NCBI GenBank assembly: GCA_002315935.1
Contig: DCII01000046.1
Coordinates: 1 to 29,653, forward strand
DNA length: 29,653 bases
Source: Ruminococcaceae bacterium UBA1730
Lineage (GTDB): Bacteria > Bacillota > Clostridia > Oscillospirales > Acutalibacteraceae
Direction of reading: 5' to 3'
Shown here: piece after piece, positions 7,568 through 15,372 of the stretch
Position numbering within the stretch: position 1 is the first letter of the stretch
Layout: every line of letters starts with the position of its first letter
Translations under genes and position numbers: made by a program
The notes under the pieces: model-generated
Databases searched by the model: none
What the model saw: only the letters and a program-made list of their open reading frames with translations
Told to the model about the DNA's origin: nothing

Positions 7568-8479
7568 ATGAAAAGAAAAATCAGTTCGGTAATTGCAGTT
7601 TTCTGCATTATCATGTGTTTGGCGGGATGCAATGTTAAGGTTAAAACGAGCGTTGACGAAGCAACAACACAGCCGATTACGGAAACGACAACAGCAGAAA
7701 CAACAACGGAAATTCCGTCAACCACCGAAACAACAACTGAAGCGGTCAGAACTACAGAGGCAGAAACCGAGGAAGAAACCGAAGAGGAAACAAAAAAGAA
7801 AAATTCCTCAAATGCTTCTTCGGAGTCTCTTGTCAGAAGCACAAAGGAAAAAGACCTTTCGGAGTACGGTGACAGCGTTAAATATAAAACAGAAACGGAC
7901 AGCGAAAAAAAATACGGAGTTATAGTAACCGAAACGATTGAGGTTGCTTACAGAGTTCTCAAGAGCGGAAAGCAGGAAACTCTTGACCGAACCGTTAAAA
8001 GCTCGGAATGCATCAGAATAGGCTATCACGCTTCTTACAGCGACCTTCTTCCTGCCGCACAGAAGCATGAAAGTCAGTATTCCGGATATGCGGAAAGAAT
8101 TGTTGAAATAATCAACGGCTGGCGTAGGGATGCAGGTCTTAAGGCTCTTAAAATCAACTCAAGCCTTACCGAAATTGCAAATGTCAGAGCGGAAGAGGTT
8201 GCATGGTCGGGCAAGCACAGCCATTACAGACCTAACGGAAGATATTTCTCATCAATCTTTAAAGAGAATGGTTATTCATCCGGCGTAGTCGGAGAAAACA
8301 TCGGCTGGGGATTCACAACTCCCGAAGCAGTTTGCCAGGCGTGGAAGGAATCTCCGACACACTATGAGAACATCATGAAACCCGAATTCACAAGAATCGG
8401 TGTCGGCGTTGCTCCCGATGCAGACCCGATGTGCGGCTATGTCTGGGTTCAGCATTTCAGCGGAAATGATTTGGGATGA
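7568..8479 (+). CDS. CAP/SCP-domain lipoprotein with Thr/Glu-rich linker
   Basis: 303 aa. Basic N-terminus (MKRK), hydrophobic run and a canonical lipobox CLAGC, giving acylation at Cys21. Residues about 27-95 are a low-complexity T/E-rich stretch typical of a wall-spanning linker. Residues about 175-298 form a CAP (cysteine-rich secretory, antigen 5, PR-1) domain: IVEIINGWRRDAGLKAL, HSHYRPNGR, VVGENIGWGF and the terminal YVWVQHFSG strand. Start 7568 has AAAGGAG upstream. Bacterial CAP proteins are extracellular; their activity is poorly defined, so I give no enzymatic role. It is likely its own transcription unit or the start of the prfA run. Confidence 0.9.
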   Translation: MKRKISSVIAVFCIIMCLAGCNVKVKTSVDEATTQPITETTTAETTTEIPSTTETTTEAVRTTEAETEEETEEETKKKNSSNASSESLVRSTKEKDLSEYGDSVKYKTETDSEKKYGVIVTETIEVAYRVLKSGKQETLDRTVKSSECIRIGYHASYSDLLPAAQKHESQYSGYAERIVEIINGWRRDAGLKALKINSSLTEIANVRAEEVAWSGKHSHYRPNGRYFSSIFKENGYSSGVVGENIGWGFTTPEAVCQAWKESPTHYENIMKPEFTRIGVGVAPDADPMCGYVWVQHFSGNDLG

Positions 8480-8488
8480 GGCGATAAA

Positions 8489-8677
8489 ATGGATGTCAGA
8501 ACAGGCGATATTCTGCTCATGAAGAAAAAACATCCCTGCGGTTGCAGCGAATTCAGCGTTCTTCGTATCGGTGCGGATTTCAGAATAAGATGCAACGGCT
8601 GTGGCAGAGAGGTTATGCTCGAAAGAGTCAAGGTCGAAAAGAATATAAAAAAGATTATCCGTGAGGACGAAGATTAA
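8489..8677 (+). CDS. DUF951 family small zinc-finger-like protein
   Basis: 62 aa. It matches the DUF951 pattern: DILLMKKKHPCGCSEF, then RIGADFRIRCNGCGREVML. The C-x-C and C-x2-C pairs could bind one metal ion. The start lies 9 bp after the CAP gene with a GAGGCG ribosome site, and the stop TAA overlaps the ATG of prfA by one base, so it is coupled to release factor 1. The function of the family is unknown to me; DUF951 genes generally sit beside translation or chromosome-maintenance genes in Firmicutes. Confidence 0.88.
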   Translation: MDVRTGDILLMKKKHPCGCSEFSVLRIGADFRIRCNGCGREVMLERVKVEKNIKKIIREDED

Positions 8678-9750
8678 TGCTCGATAAATTATCACAGGTT
8701 GAAAAAAGGTTTGAAGAGGTCAATGAAAGGCTCTGCGAAAGCGATGTTGTTTCCGATATGGAGCAATATAAGAAGCTCATGCAGGAGCTTAAAACTCTTA
8801 CGCCGATAGTTGAGAAATTCCGCCAGTATAAAGCGGCTGAAAAGAATATGACCGAAGCGAAGGATATGCTTGATGCAGGTGGAATGGATAAGGATTTCCG
8901 TGAGATGGTTCAGGAGGAATTCGAGCAGTCAACTGAGCTTGTGAAGCAGTATCATGAGGAGCTGAAAATCCTTCTTCTGCCCCGTGACCCGAATGATGAC
9001 AGGAATGTTATTGTTGAAATCCGTGGAGGAGCAGGCGGCGAAGAGGCTTCGCTTTTTGCCGGAGTGCTTTTCAGAATGTATTCGATGTATGCCGAAGCGA
9101 AGGGCTGGAAATGCGAAATCCTCAATTCGAATCCCACGGAGCTTGGAGGATTCAAGGAAATCAGCTTCATGCTTGAGGGCGAGGGAGCTTATTCAAGGCT
9201 TAAGTTTGAAAGCGGAGTTCACAGGGTTCAGCGTGTTCCCGAAACCGAAAGTCAGGGCAGAATTCAGACCTCAACCGCTACAGTTGCCGTTCTTCCCGAG
9301 GCTGAGGATGTTGATGTTGAAATCAATCCTGCGGATTTGCAGATTGATACCTATCGTTCGGGCGGTGCAGGAGGTCAGCACGTCAACAAAACCGAAAGTG
9401 CCATCAGAATAACACATATTCCCACGGGTACGGTTGTTGAATGTCAGGACGAAAGAAGTCAATATAAGAATAAAGACCGTGCAATGAAGATTCTGCGTTC
9501 AAGAATACTTGAAGCGGAGATTGAAAAACAGCATGATGCCATTGCAGGCGAGAGAAAAGCACAGGTCGGCACGGGCGACAGAAGCGAAAGAATAAGAACC
9601 TATAATTTTCCGCAGGGAAGAGTGAGTGACCACAGAATAAATCTTACTCTTTATAAAATAGATTCCATCGTCAACGGAGACCTTGACGAGATAATAGATG
9701 CACTTATTACGGCGGACACAGCCGAAAAGCTGAAGGCGAAAACAGAATGA
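8677..9750 (+). CDS. prfA: Peptide chain release factor 1
   Basis: 357 aa, the usual RF1 length. It recognises UAA/UAG and triggers peptidyl-tRNA hydrolysis. Visible are the N-terminal coiled helices (1-100), the RF1-type anticodon-like region RVPETESQGRIQTSTATVAVLPE (PxT with Glu in the middle, not the SPF of RF2), and the catalytic G232-G233-Q234 in GGAGGQHVNKTESAIR. The C-terminal IRTYNFPQGRVSDHRINLTLYK signature is intact. It overlaps DUF951 by one base and the Sua5-CoaE gene by four bases (ATGA). The usual neighbour prmC, which methylates the GGQ glutamine, is not between these genes. Confidence 0.97.
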   Translation: MLDKLSQVEKRFEEVNERLCESDVVSDMEQYKKLMQELKTLTPIVEKFRQYKAAEKNMTEAKDMLDAGGMDKDFREMVQEEFEQSTELVKQYHEELKILLLPRDPNDDRNVIVEIRGGAGGEEASLFAGVLFRMYSMYAEAKGWKCEILNSNPTELGGFKEISFMLEGEGAYSRLKFESGVHRVQRVPETESQGRIQTSTATVAVLPEAEDVDVEINPADLQIDTYRSGGAGGQHVNKTESAIRITHIPTGTVVECQDERSQYKNKDRAMKILRSRILEAEIEKQHDAIAGERKAQVGTGDRSERIRTYNFPQGRVSDHRINLTLYKIDSIVNGDLDEIIDALITADTAEKLKAKTE

Positions 9751-11348
9751 AAACACTTTATTTGAAAGCAGAGGATAAGGATGCGGCAAGAGTATCGGCG
9801 AGGATACTCAAGGACGGCGGACTTGTTGCAATTCCGACCGAGACCGTTTACGGTCTTGCGGCAAATGCTCTTGACCCCGAAGCGGTAAAAAGCATTTTTG
9901 AAGCAAAGGGCAGACCGCAGGATAATCCGCTCATAGTTCACGTTTCTTCGCTTGAGGAAGCGGAACGCCTCGTTGAAAAAATGGACCCGAGAGCCTATGC
10001 TCTTGCGGAGAGATTCTGGCCGGGTCCGCTCACGATAATAATGAAAAAATCGGATATTGTTCCCGATGCCGTAACCGCAGGTCTTGATACGGTTGCAATC
10101 AGAATGCCGTCTCATCCGTTTGCGGCAGAGATAATCCGCCTTTCGGGAGTGCCGTTTGCCGCTCCGAGTGCAAATTCCTCGGGCAAGCCGAGTCCGACAA
10201 ACGCTTCTCATGTTGCACAGGATATGGACGGAAAAATTGATGCAATCGTTGACGGCGGCGAATGCGAGGTCGGCGTTGAATCAACGGTTATCACCCTTGC
10301 AACCGAAGTGCCTACACTTCTGCGACCGGGAGGAGTTACTCCCGATGAGCTTGAGGAGGTGCTCGGAAAAATCAGCGTTTCCCATGCCGTTTATGAAAAG
10401 CTCAACGAGGGCGAAAGGGTTCAGTCGCCCGGAATGAAATATAAGCATTATGCCCCCTCGGCTCAGGTGACAATTATCAAGGGCAGTTTTGCGAATTACG
10501 AAAAATTCCTCAAGGCACAGAATGACGATGTATGTGCAGTGTGCTTCAACGGCGAGGGTAGGAATTTCAATAAATTCATTGAATACGGCGTTGAGGGCAA
10601 CAGTGACACTCAGGCACACAGGCTCTTTGATGCTCTGCGTGAGGTTGACGAAATGGGCTGTGCAAGAGCCTTTGTCAGATGTCCCGAAACAACAGGTGTC
10701 GGTCTTGCAGTCTATAACAGACTTCTTCGCTCGGCGGCATTCAGAGTGATTGATGTTGATATTGATATTCCCGTTATCGGTCTGACGGGTCAAACGGGTG
10801 CAGGAAAATCAACCTTTGCAGAGCTTCTTAAAGAAGAAGGGTATTACATAGTTGATACCGATATTCTTGCAAGAAAAGCCGTTGAAAGCAGAGCAGTTAT
10901 TGACCAGCTCTGCAAGTGCTTCGGCGAGGATATTGCCGAAAACGGAGTTCTTGACCGCAGAGAGCTTGCAAGGAGAGCATTCTCTTCTCCGGAAAAAACC
11001 GAGCTTCTCAATTCGGTCACGCATCCGGAAATAATCAGACTTACAATAGAAGAAATTCACCGTGCGGAGGCTGAAAAAGCAAGAGCGGCGGTAGTTGATG
11101 CTCCTGTGCTTTTTGAATGTGCTCTCAAGGATATGTGCAATTTCACTGTCTGTGTAACCGCTCCCGAGGAGGAGAGAATAGAACGCATTATTATGCGTGA
11201 TTCAATCAGCAGAGAGGATGCGATTTTGCGTATTTCGGCACAGAAATCCGAGAAATACTATGTTGAAAAATCGGGTATAATAATAAAGAACGGTCAAAAT
11301 GATGATATGAAGATTCAGCTCGTCAAGCTGAACGAAAGGATTGATTGA
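9747..11348 (+). CDS. Sua5/TsaC threonylcarbamoyl-AMP synthase fused to CoaE dephospho-CoA kinase
   Basis: 533 aa in one uninterrupted frame. Residues about 8-205 are a YrdC/TsaC domain (GGLVAIPTETVYGLAANA, KGRPQDNPLIVHV, PSANSSGKPSPT), which makes threonylcarbamoyl-AMP for the tRNA t6A modification. Residues about 215-340 match the C-terminal Sua5 domain (PGMKYKHYAPSAQV). Residues 343-533 form a full-length CoaE: Walker A GLTGQTGAGKST, DTDILARKAVE, THPEIIRL, VVDAPVLFECAL and a lid with ERIERIIMRDSISREDA. CoaE adds the 3' phosphate in the last step of CoA synthesis. Both halves keep their motifs and join with almost no linker. It overlaps prfA by 4 bp and abuts the peptidase gene. Confidence 0.93.
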   Translation: MKTLYLKAEDKDAARVSARILKDGGLVAIPTETVYGLAANALDPEAVKSIFEAKGRPQDNPLIVHVSSLEEAERLVEKMDPRAYALAERFWPGPLTIIMKKSDIVPDAVTAGLDTVAIRMPSHPFAAEIIRLSGVPFAAPSANSSGKPSPTNASHVAQDMDGKIDAIVDGGECEVGVESTVITLATEVPTLLRPGGVTPDELEEVLGKISVSHAVYEKLNEGERVQSPGMKYKHYAPSAQVTIIKGSFANYEKFLKAQNDDVCAVCFNGEGRNFNKFIEYGVEGNSDTQAHRLFDALREVDEMGCARAFVRCPETTGVGLAVYNRLLRSAAFRVIDVDIDIPVIGLTGQTGAGKSTFAELLKEEGYYIVDTDILARKAVESRAVIDQLCKCFGEDIAENGVLDRRELARRAFSSPEKTELLNSVTHPEIIRLTIEEIHRAEAEKARAAVVDAPVLFECALKDMCNFTVCVTAPEEERIERIIMRDSISREDAILRISAQKSEKYYVEKSGIIIKNGQNDDMKIQLVKLNERID

Positions 11349-11349
11349 C

Positions 11350-12753
11350 ATGAGCGAAAAAACAGATGCAGAGCTTCTCATGGAAGAATTGTTCTATGCC
11401 CCGAAGCACGCTTCCTATGTCTGTGGGGATGAAGAAATCAGGCTTGCGGATGAATTCTGCGAAGGATATAAAAGCTTTCTCAACGCCTGCAAAACAGAGC
11501 GTGAGGCAAATGCTTTCACAAAGGCGATGGCTGAAAAGAACGGCTATGCTCCGTTTGACAGAAAAGGCAGCTACAAAGCAGGCGACAAGGTTTATTGCGA
11601 TATAAAAGAAAAAGCACTCATTCTCTGCACCTTCGGCAGACAGCCTGTTGAAAACGGCACAAGAATTGTTGCTTCTCATATTGATTCGCCTCGTCTTGAC
11701 CTCAAGCCCAATCCGCTTTATGAGGATTCGGAGCTTGCTCTCTTCAAGACCCATTATTACGGCGGAATAAAAAAATATCAGTGGACAACGGTTCCTCTTT
11801 CACTTCACGGCGTTATCTTCCGCAAGGACGGTTCAAGGGTGAATGTCCGTCTCGGCGAAGACGAGGGTGACCCGAGATTTGTTGTGACCGACCTTCTTCC
11901 TCATCTTGATAAACAGCAGTCAAGCCGTTCTGCCGAGGATGTTGTCAAGGGCGAAGACCTCAATATTCTTGTCGGAAGCAGACCCTTCCTCAAGGAAAAA
12001 TGCGATAAGAATGTGAAGCTCAATATCATGAAGCTTCTCAACGAAAAATACGGAATTGTTGAAGCTGATTTCCTCAAGGCGGAGCTTGAGATGGTTCCTG
12101 CATATCCTGCGGTTGACATCGGCTTTGACAGAAGTCTTATCGGTTCATACGGTCACGATGACAGAGTATGTGCCTATCCCTCGATTATGGCTGAATTTGC
12201 GGTTGAAAATCCCGAATTCACTTCTGTAACAGTTATTACCGATAAGGAAGAAATCGGTTCGGACGGCAACACGGGTCTGTGCTCCGATTATCTCAGAAAT
12301 TTTATTGCCGATATTGCAAGAATTCAGGGAGCAGAAGGCAGGGACGCAATCAGAGCCTCCGAATGCCTTTCCGCAGATGTAAATGCCGGCTTTGACCCGA
12401 CTTATCCTTCGGTTCATGACAGGAATAATGCCGCATTCCTCAACAATGGAATAGTTGTTACAAAATATACCGGAGCAAGAGGCAAGGGCGGAACAAATGA
12501 TGCCAATGCCGAATTTGTTTCAAGGGTTGCTTCGATTTTTGATGAAGCGAAGGTTTCGTGGCAGATAGGCGAGCTTGGCAAGGTTGACGAGGGCGGCGGA
12601 GGAACGGTTGCAAAATATATTGCAAATCTCGGCGTTGATGTTGTTGATGTCGGCGTTCCCGTTCTTTCGATGCACGCACCCTTTGAGGTTGTTGCCAAAA
12701 CCGATGTCTATATGGCGTTCAAGGGATTCAAGGCATTTCTCGAAAAGAAATAA
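11350..12753 (+). CDS. M18-family zinc aminopeptidase
   Basis: 467 aa from the ATG at 11350. A TTG 9 bp upstream is in frame but leaves no room for the AAAGGA ribosome site at 11335-11340. M18 enzymes are dodecameric dinuclear metal aminopeptidases. Metal and catalytic motifs are present: VASHIDSPRLDLKPNPL (His ligand), DKEEIGSDGNTG (Glu general base and ligand), CLSADVNAGFDPTY, and SMHAPFEVVAKTDVYMAFKGF (His ligand near the C-terminus). It probably prefers acidic or neutral N-termini. It is the last gene of the DUF951-prfA-sua5/coaE run, one base after the preceding stop. No clear terminator follows. Confidence 0.93.
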   Translation: MSEKTDAELLMEELFYAPKHASYVCGDEEIRLADEFCEGYKSFLNACKTEREANAFTKAMAEKNGYAPFDRKGSYKAGDKVYCDIKEKALILCTFGRQPVENGTRIVASHIDSPRLDLKPNPLYEDSELALFKTHYYGGIKKYQWTTVPLSLHGVIFRKDGSRVNVRLGEDEGDPRFVVTDLLPHLDKQQSSRSAEDVVKGEDLNILVGSRPFLKEKCDKNVKLNIMKLLNEKYGIVEADFLKAELEMVPAYPAVDIGFDRSLIGSYGHDDRVCAYPSIMAEFAVENPEFTSVTVITDKEEIGSDGNTGLCSDYLRNFIADIARIQGAEGRDAIRASECLSADVNAGFDPTYPSVHDRNNAAFLNNGIVVTKYTGARGKGGTNDANAEFVSRVASIFDEAKVSWQIGELGKVDEGGGGTVAKYIANLGVDVVDVGVPVLSMHAPFEVVAKTDVYMAFKGFKAFLEKK

Positions 12754-12852
12754 TTCAATTAGGGAAACGCTGAATAAATGCATCGTCGCATCTTTTCGGT
12801 CTGTTTCGGCATTGAGGAAGGAAAATAACGGAAATCGGATTTTTTATGTTGT

Positions 12853-12900
12853 GTTAACATATTGTTCACATAATGTTTACCGTCAGTTAACCGTGTTAAC
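12853..12900. repeat. Phased direct repeats GTTNAC, 11-bp period
   Basis: GTTAAC at 12853, GTTCAC at 12864, GTTTAC at 12875 and GTTAAC at 12886 start exactly 11 bp apart; a fifth GTTAAC begins at 12895. Helically phased repeats suggest a cooperative DNA-binding site upstream of the M24B gene. LytTR-type response regulators bind GTT-containing repeats about two turns apart, which fits every second copy, but this is inference. Confidence 0.5.
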
Positions 12901-12998
12901 AATATTACAGTGTAAAATTTGACAAAGAAACGGAAAAGTGTTTGTCTTTGTTTAACAGACATCTTCTTTTTTCATTTTTATTTTCTCTTTCCCCAATG

Positions 12999-13049
12999 CA
13001 CAGTCGGATGATGCACACATCCGGCTGTGTTCCTTTTTACGGAAAAAGG
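12999..13049 (+). promoter_or_regulatory. Double hairpin in the leader of the M24B gene, second one covering the SD
   Basis: CACAGTCGGATG (12999-13010) pairs with CATCCGGCTGTG (13018-13029), a 12-bp stem with one G-T pair. Immediately after, CCTTTTT (13032-13038) pairs with AAAAAGG (13043-13049) around the loop ACGG. The second stem takes up half of the Shine-Dalgarno AAAGGAGG (13045-13052). The first stem followed by TTCCTTTTT could also act as an attenuator or terminator. Confidence 0.5.
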
Positions 13050-13058
13050 AGGTTTGTT

Positions 13059-14117
13059 ATGAGCATTGAAAAATTATCGGCAGAGTTGAAAAAAGGCGAG
13101 GCATTTCTGATTGCTTCGCCGGAAAACAGGCGTTATCTCACGGGCTTTGATTCAAGTGACGGTTATCTTTTCGTAACGGCATCAAGGGCGGCGTTTTTTA
13201 CCGACAGCAGATATATAGAGGCGGCGGAAGCGGCTGTCAGCGGATGCGAAGAAATAATTCTTCTGAAAAGCTTCAAAAATCAGCTCCCCGAATATGCGGA
13301 AAAGAACGGCATAAAGAAAATTTATACCGAAGCAACAAGGCTTTCCGTCAGTCAGTTTGCGGAAATTTCAAAGGCTTTTGCCTGCGAGGTTGTTGCCGAA
13401 AAAGCGGATGAAGAAATCAACCGTATGCGTAGGTGTAAAAGAGAATTTGAAAAGCAGAAAATTATTACGGCACAGAGAATTGCGGAAAAGGCATTTGACC
13501 ATATTCTCGGATTTATCAGAGAGGGGATTTCCGAAAAGGAAATTGCTCTTGAGCTTGATTATTTTATGCTCAGAAGCGGAGCGGATGCTCTTTCATTTGA
13601 GACTATTGCGGTCAGCGGAAGGAATTCTTCCATGCCGCACGGAGTTCCAAGCGGAAAGAAAATCGAAAAGGGTGATTTTATCACCATGGATTACGGTGCG
13701 GTTGTTGACGGCTACCACAGCGACATGACGAGAACGGTTGCAGTCGGCTGCGTTTCGTCAAAGCAGGCGGAAATCTATGAAACCGTTCTGAGTGCCCAGT
13801 TTGCCGCTCTTGATTCTCTTGCTCCGTCTGTTCCGTGCAGGGATGCGGACAATGCGGCAAGGAATATAATTGAAAAGGCAGGCTACGGCGATTGCTTCGG
13901 CCACGGCACGGGTCACGGAGTCGGCATTGACATTCACGAAGCTCCGACCGTTTCGTTCAGGAGTAGTCAGATTCTTGAAATCGGCGATATTGTGACGGTT
14001 GAACCGGGAATCTATCTCAAGGGAGAATTCGGAGTAAGGATTGAAGATATGGCGTATATTAATGATAAGTCATATGAAAATCTAACAAAGAGCGAAAAAA
14101 CTCTGATAATTCTTTAA
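13059..14117 (+). CDS. M24B Xaa-Pro aminopeptidase (creatinase fold)
   Basis: 352 aa from ATG 13059, which follows AAAGGAGG at a normal distance; an upstream extension to 12942 runs through leader hairpins and is rejected. It removes N-terminal residues preceding proline. Residues 1-125 are the small creatinase N-domain; residues about 130-350 are the pita-bread catalytic domain. All five dinuclear metal ligands are visible: Asp in TMDYGAV, Asp in YHSDMTRT, His in GHGTGHGVGIDIHE, Glu in VEPGIYL and Glu in VRIEDM. Placement directly before efp is common in Firmicutes. Confidence 0.94.
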   Translation: MSIEKLSAELKKGEAFLIASPENRRYLTGFDSSDGYLFVTASRAAFFTDSRYIEAAEAAVSGCEEIILLKSFKNQLPEYAEKNGIKKIYTEATRLSVSQFAEISKAFACEVVAEKADEEINRMRRCKREFEKQKIITAQRIAEKAFDHILGFIREGISEKEIALELDYFMLRSGADALSFETIAVSGRNSSMPHGVPSGKKIEKGDFITMDYGAVVDGYHSDMTRTVAVGCVSSKQAEIYETVLSAQFAALDSLAPSVPCRDADNAARNIIEKAGYGDCFGHGTGHGVGIDIHEAPTVSFRSSQILEIGDIVTVEPGIYLKGEFGVRIEDMAYINDKSYENLTKSEKTLIIL

Positions 14118-14144
14118 TAAGTTTTGCCGAATTGAAAAAAATAC

Positions 14145-14173
14145 TTGAAAAATGAGTTCGGATAGTATAAAAT
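14145..14173 (+). promoter_or_regulatory. Sigma-A promoter of efp
   Basis: TTGAAA at 14145-14150, a 17-bp spacer and TAAAAT at 14168-14173; the RBS AAGGAGAAA precedes the efp start. Confidence 0.55.
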
Positions 14174-14214
14174 ATTAACGATAAACATATAAACAATATA
14201 AGGAGAAATTTTTT

Positions 14215-14772
14215 ATGGTATCAGCAGGCGATTTCAGAAACGGCGTAACCTTCGAAATGGAAGGTCAGGTATATCAGATTATCGAGTTCCAGCATGTTAA
14301 ACCCGGTAAGGGTGCTGCTTTCGTCAGAACCAAAATCAGAAATGTTATCGGCGGTGCAGTTGTTGAGCGTACCTTCAACCCCACTGATAAGTTCCCCACC
14401 GCTTATATCGAGCGCAAGGAAATGGAATATTCCTATAACGACGGCGATCTCTATTATTTCATGGATCAGGAAACATTTGATATGCTTCCTATCGCTCAGG
14501 GTACTCTTCCCGAAAACTTCAAGTTTGTTAAGGAAAACGAAATTTGCCGTGTTCTTTCATATAAGGGCAATGTTTTCGGCGTTGAGCCTCCCACAACAGT
14601 TACTCTCCAGGTAACAAAGACCGATCCCGGCTTTGCAGGCAACACTGCAACCAACGCAACAAAACCCGCAACTCTTGAAACAGGTGCAGAGGTTAAGGTT
14701 CCTCTCTTCATTGACGAGGGCGAAATGATTACTGTTGACACCCGCACAGGCGAGTATCTCAGCCGTGCATAA
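14215..14772 (+). CDS. efp: Elongation factor P
   Basis: 185 aa, the standard three-beta-barrel length. EF-P binds between the P and E sites and rescues ribosomes stalled on polyproline. The N-terminal KOW-like domain carries HVKPGK32GAAF, with Lys32 at the tip that is modified in some bacteria. Domain II includes ERTFNPTDKFPTAYIERKEMEY, and domain III ends with the conserved GEMITVDTRTGEYLSRA. Start 14215 follows AAGGAGAAATTTTTT. It has its own promoter and precedes the zinc-ribbon protein by 24 bp with GGAGG between them. Confidence 0.98.
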   Translation: MVSAGDFRNGVTFEMEGQVYQIIEFQHVKPGKGAAFVRTKIRNVIGGAVVERTFNPTDKFPTAYIERKEMEYSYNDGDLYYFMDQETFDMLPIAQGTLPENFKFVKENEICRVLSYKGNVFGVEPPTTVTLQVTKTDPGFAGNTATNATKPATLETGAEVKVPLFIDEGEMITVDTRTGEYLSRA

Positions 14773-14796
14773 ATAATATTTACGGAGGACAAAAAA

Positions 14797-15228
14797 ATGA
14801 CAGTTACTGAGAAGGTAGCATATCTTAAGGGTCTTGCAGAGGGTCTTGCTCTTGATGAAAACAAGCCCGAAACCAAGGTTATCAACGCTATGATTGATAT
14901 TCTTGATGATCTTGCTCTTTCAGTAAGCGACCTTGAAGACGGTCTTGATATGTTCAGCGAGCAGCTTGACGCTGTTGATGAGGATCTTGACGAGCTTGAA
15001 GGCTTCGTTTATGATGATGAAGATTATGACGATGATTGTTGCTGCGATGACTGCTGCGATGATGAGGAATACTACGATGTAGAATGCCCCAGCTGTGGCG
15101 AGGTTATCACAATTGATTATGACATTCTTGAAGAAGGAAGCATTGAATGCCCCAACTGCGGCGAGCTTCTTGAATTTGAATGCGAATGCGATTGCGGTTG
15201 CTGCGACGATTGCGAAGACGAAGAATAA
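14797..15228 (+). CDS. CD1247-type small acidic protein with C-terminal zinc ribbon
   Basis: 143 aa. Residues 1-70 are helical and acidic (VTEKVAYLKGLAEGLALDENKPETKVINAM) and match the CD1247 N-terminal family that I know beside efp in Clostridia. Residues 70-90 are an Asp/Cys cluster (DDDCCCDDCCDD). Residues about 96-125 are a zinc ribbon with CPSCG and CPNCG knuckles 20 residues apart, followed by a second Cys/Asp tail (CECDCGCCDDC). The total of about 17 Cys implies metal binding. The role is unknown. GGAGGA precedes the start and a strong terminator follows, so efp and this gene form one unit. Confidence 0.85.
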   Translation: MTVTEKVAYLKGLAEGLALDENKPETKVINAMIDILDDLALSVSDLEDGLDMFSEQLDAVDEDLDELEGFVYDDEDYDDDCCCDDCCDDEEYYDVECPSCGEVITIDYDILEEGSIECPNCGELLEFECECDCGCCDDCEDEE

Positions 15229-15243
15229 TTTACAAATCGAATG

Positions 15244-15273
15244 TCCGCTCTGTGCTTGCAGGGCGGATTTTTT
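15244..15273 (+). terminator. Intrinsic terminator of the efp operon
   Basis: TCCGCTCTG (15244-15252) pairs with CAGGGCGGA (15259-15267) with one G-T pair, followed by T6 at 15268-15273. Confidence 0.9.
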
Positions 15274-15310
15274 ATAGGTAATAAGTAATAGTGATTGGTG
15301 GAAAATTTTT

Positions 15311-15339
15311 TGTCACCTTTTGAATTTATGATTCGTATA
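15311..15339 (+). promoter_or_regulatory. Probable ECF-type autoregulated promoter
   Basis: TGTCACCTTTT starting at 15311 and CGTATA at 15334-15339, separated by 17 bp, resemble the extracytoplasmic-function promoter layout (TGNNAC...CGT) rather than sigma-A. It lies directly before the ECF sigma gene, as expected for autoregulation. The same pattern was not seen elsewhere in the window. Confidence 0.6.
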
Positions 15340-15372
15340 TAGAGTGAAGGAACAGAGAAAGGGGATTTTTCG

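Larger units (their letters stand above)
12754..13058 (+). other. 305-bp non-coding leader: iteron-like GTTNAC array and two hairpins
   Basis: No credible gene lies here. From 12762 to about 12845 there is an AT-rich stretch starting GGGAAACGCTGAATAAATGC that has the look of a dispersed intergenic repeat, though I cannot test that. From 12853 to 12900 there is an 11-bp phased array of GTTNAC. GACAAA (12921-12926) and TTTGTC (12941-12946) form a small inverted repeat. Two hairpins at 12999-13029 and 13032-13049 lead directly into the ribosome site of the peptidase gene. Confidence 0.5.

Noticed and set aside
7468..7842. Minus-strand frame rich in Ser/Val opposite the CAP lipoprotein linker
   Set aside because: Mirror of the Thr/Glu-rich repeats; no ribosome site and no family features.
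12861..12900. Replication origin with DnaA boxes
   Set aside because: TTGTTCACA is one mismatch from a DnaA box, but there is no cluster, no dnaA or rep gene and no AT-rich unwinding region of the usual form.
12942..13058. Extension of the M24B peptidase to 12942
   Set aside because: It covers the two leader hairpins and has no ribosome site; ATG 13059 has AAAGGAGG.
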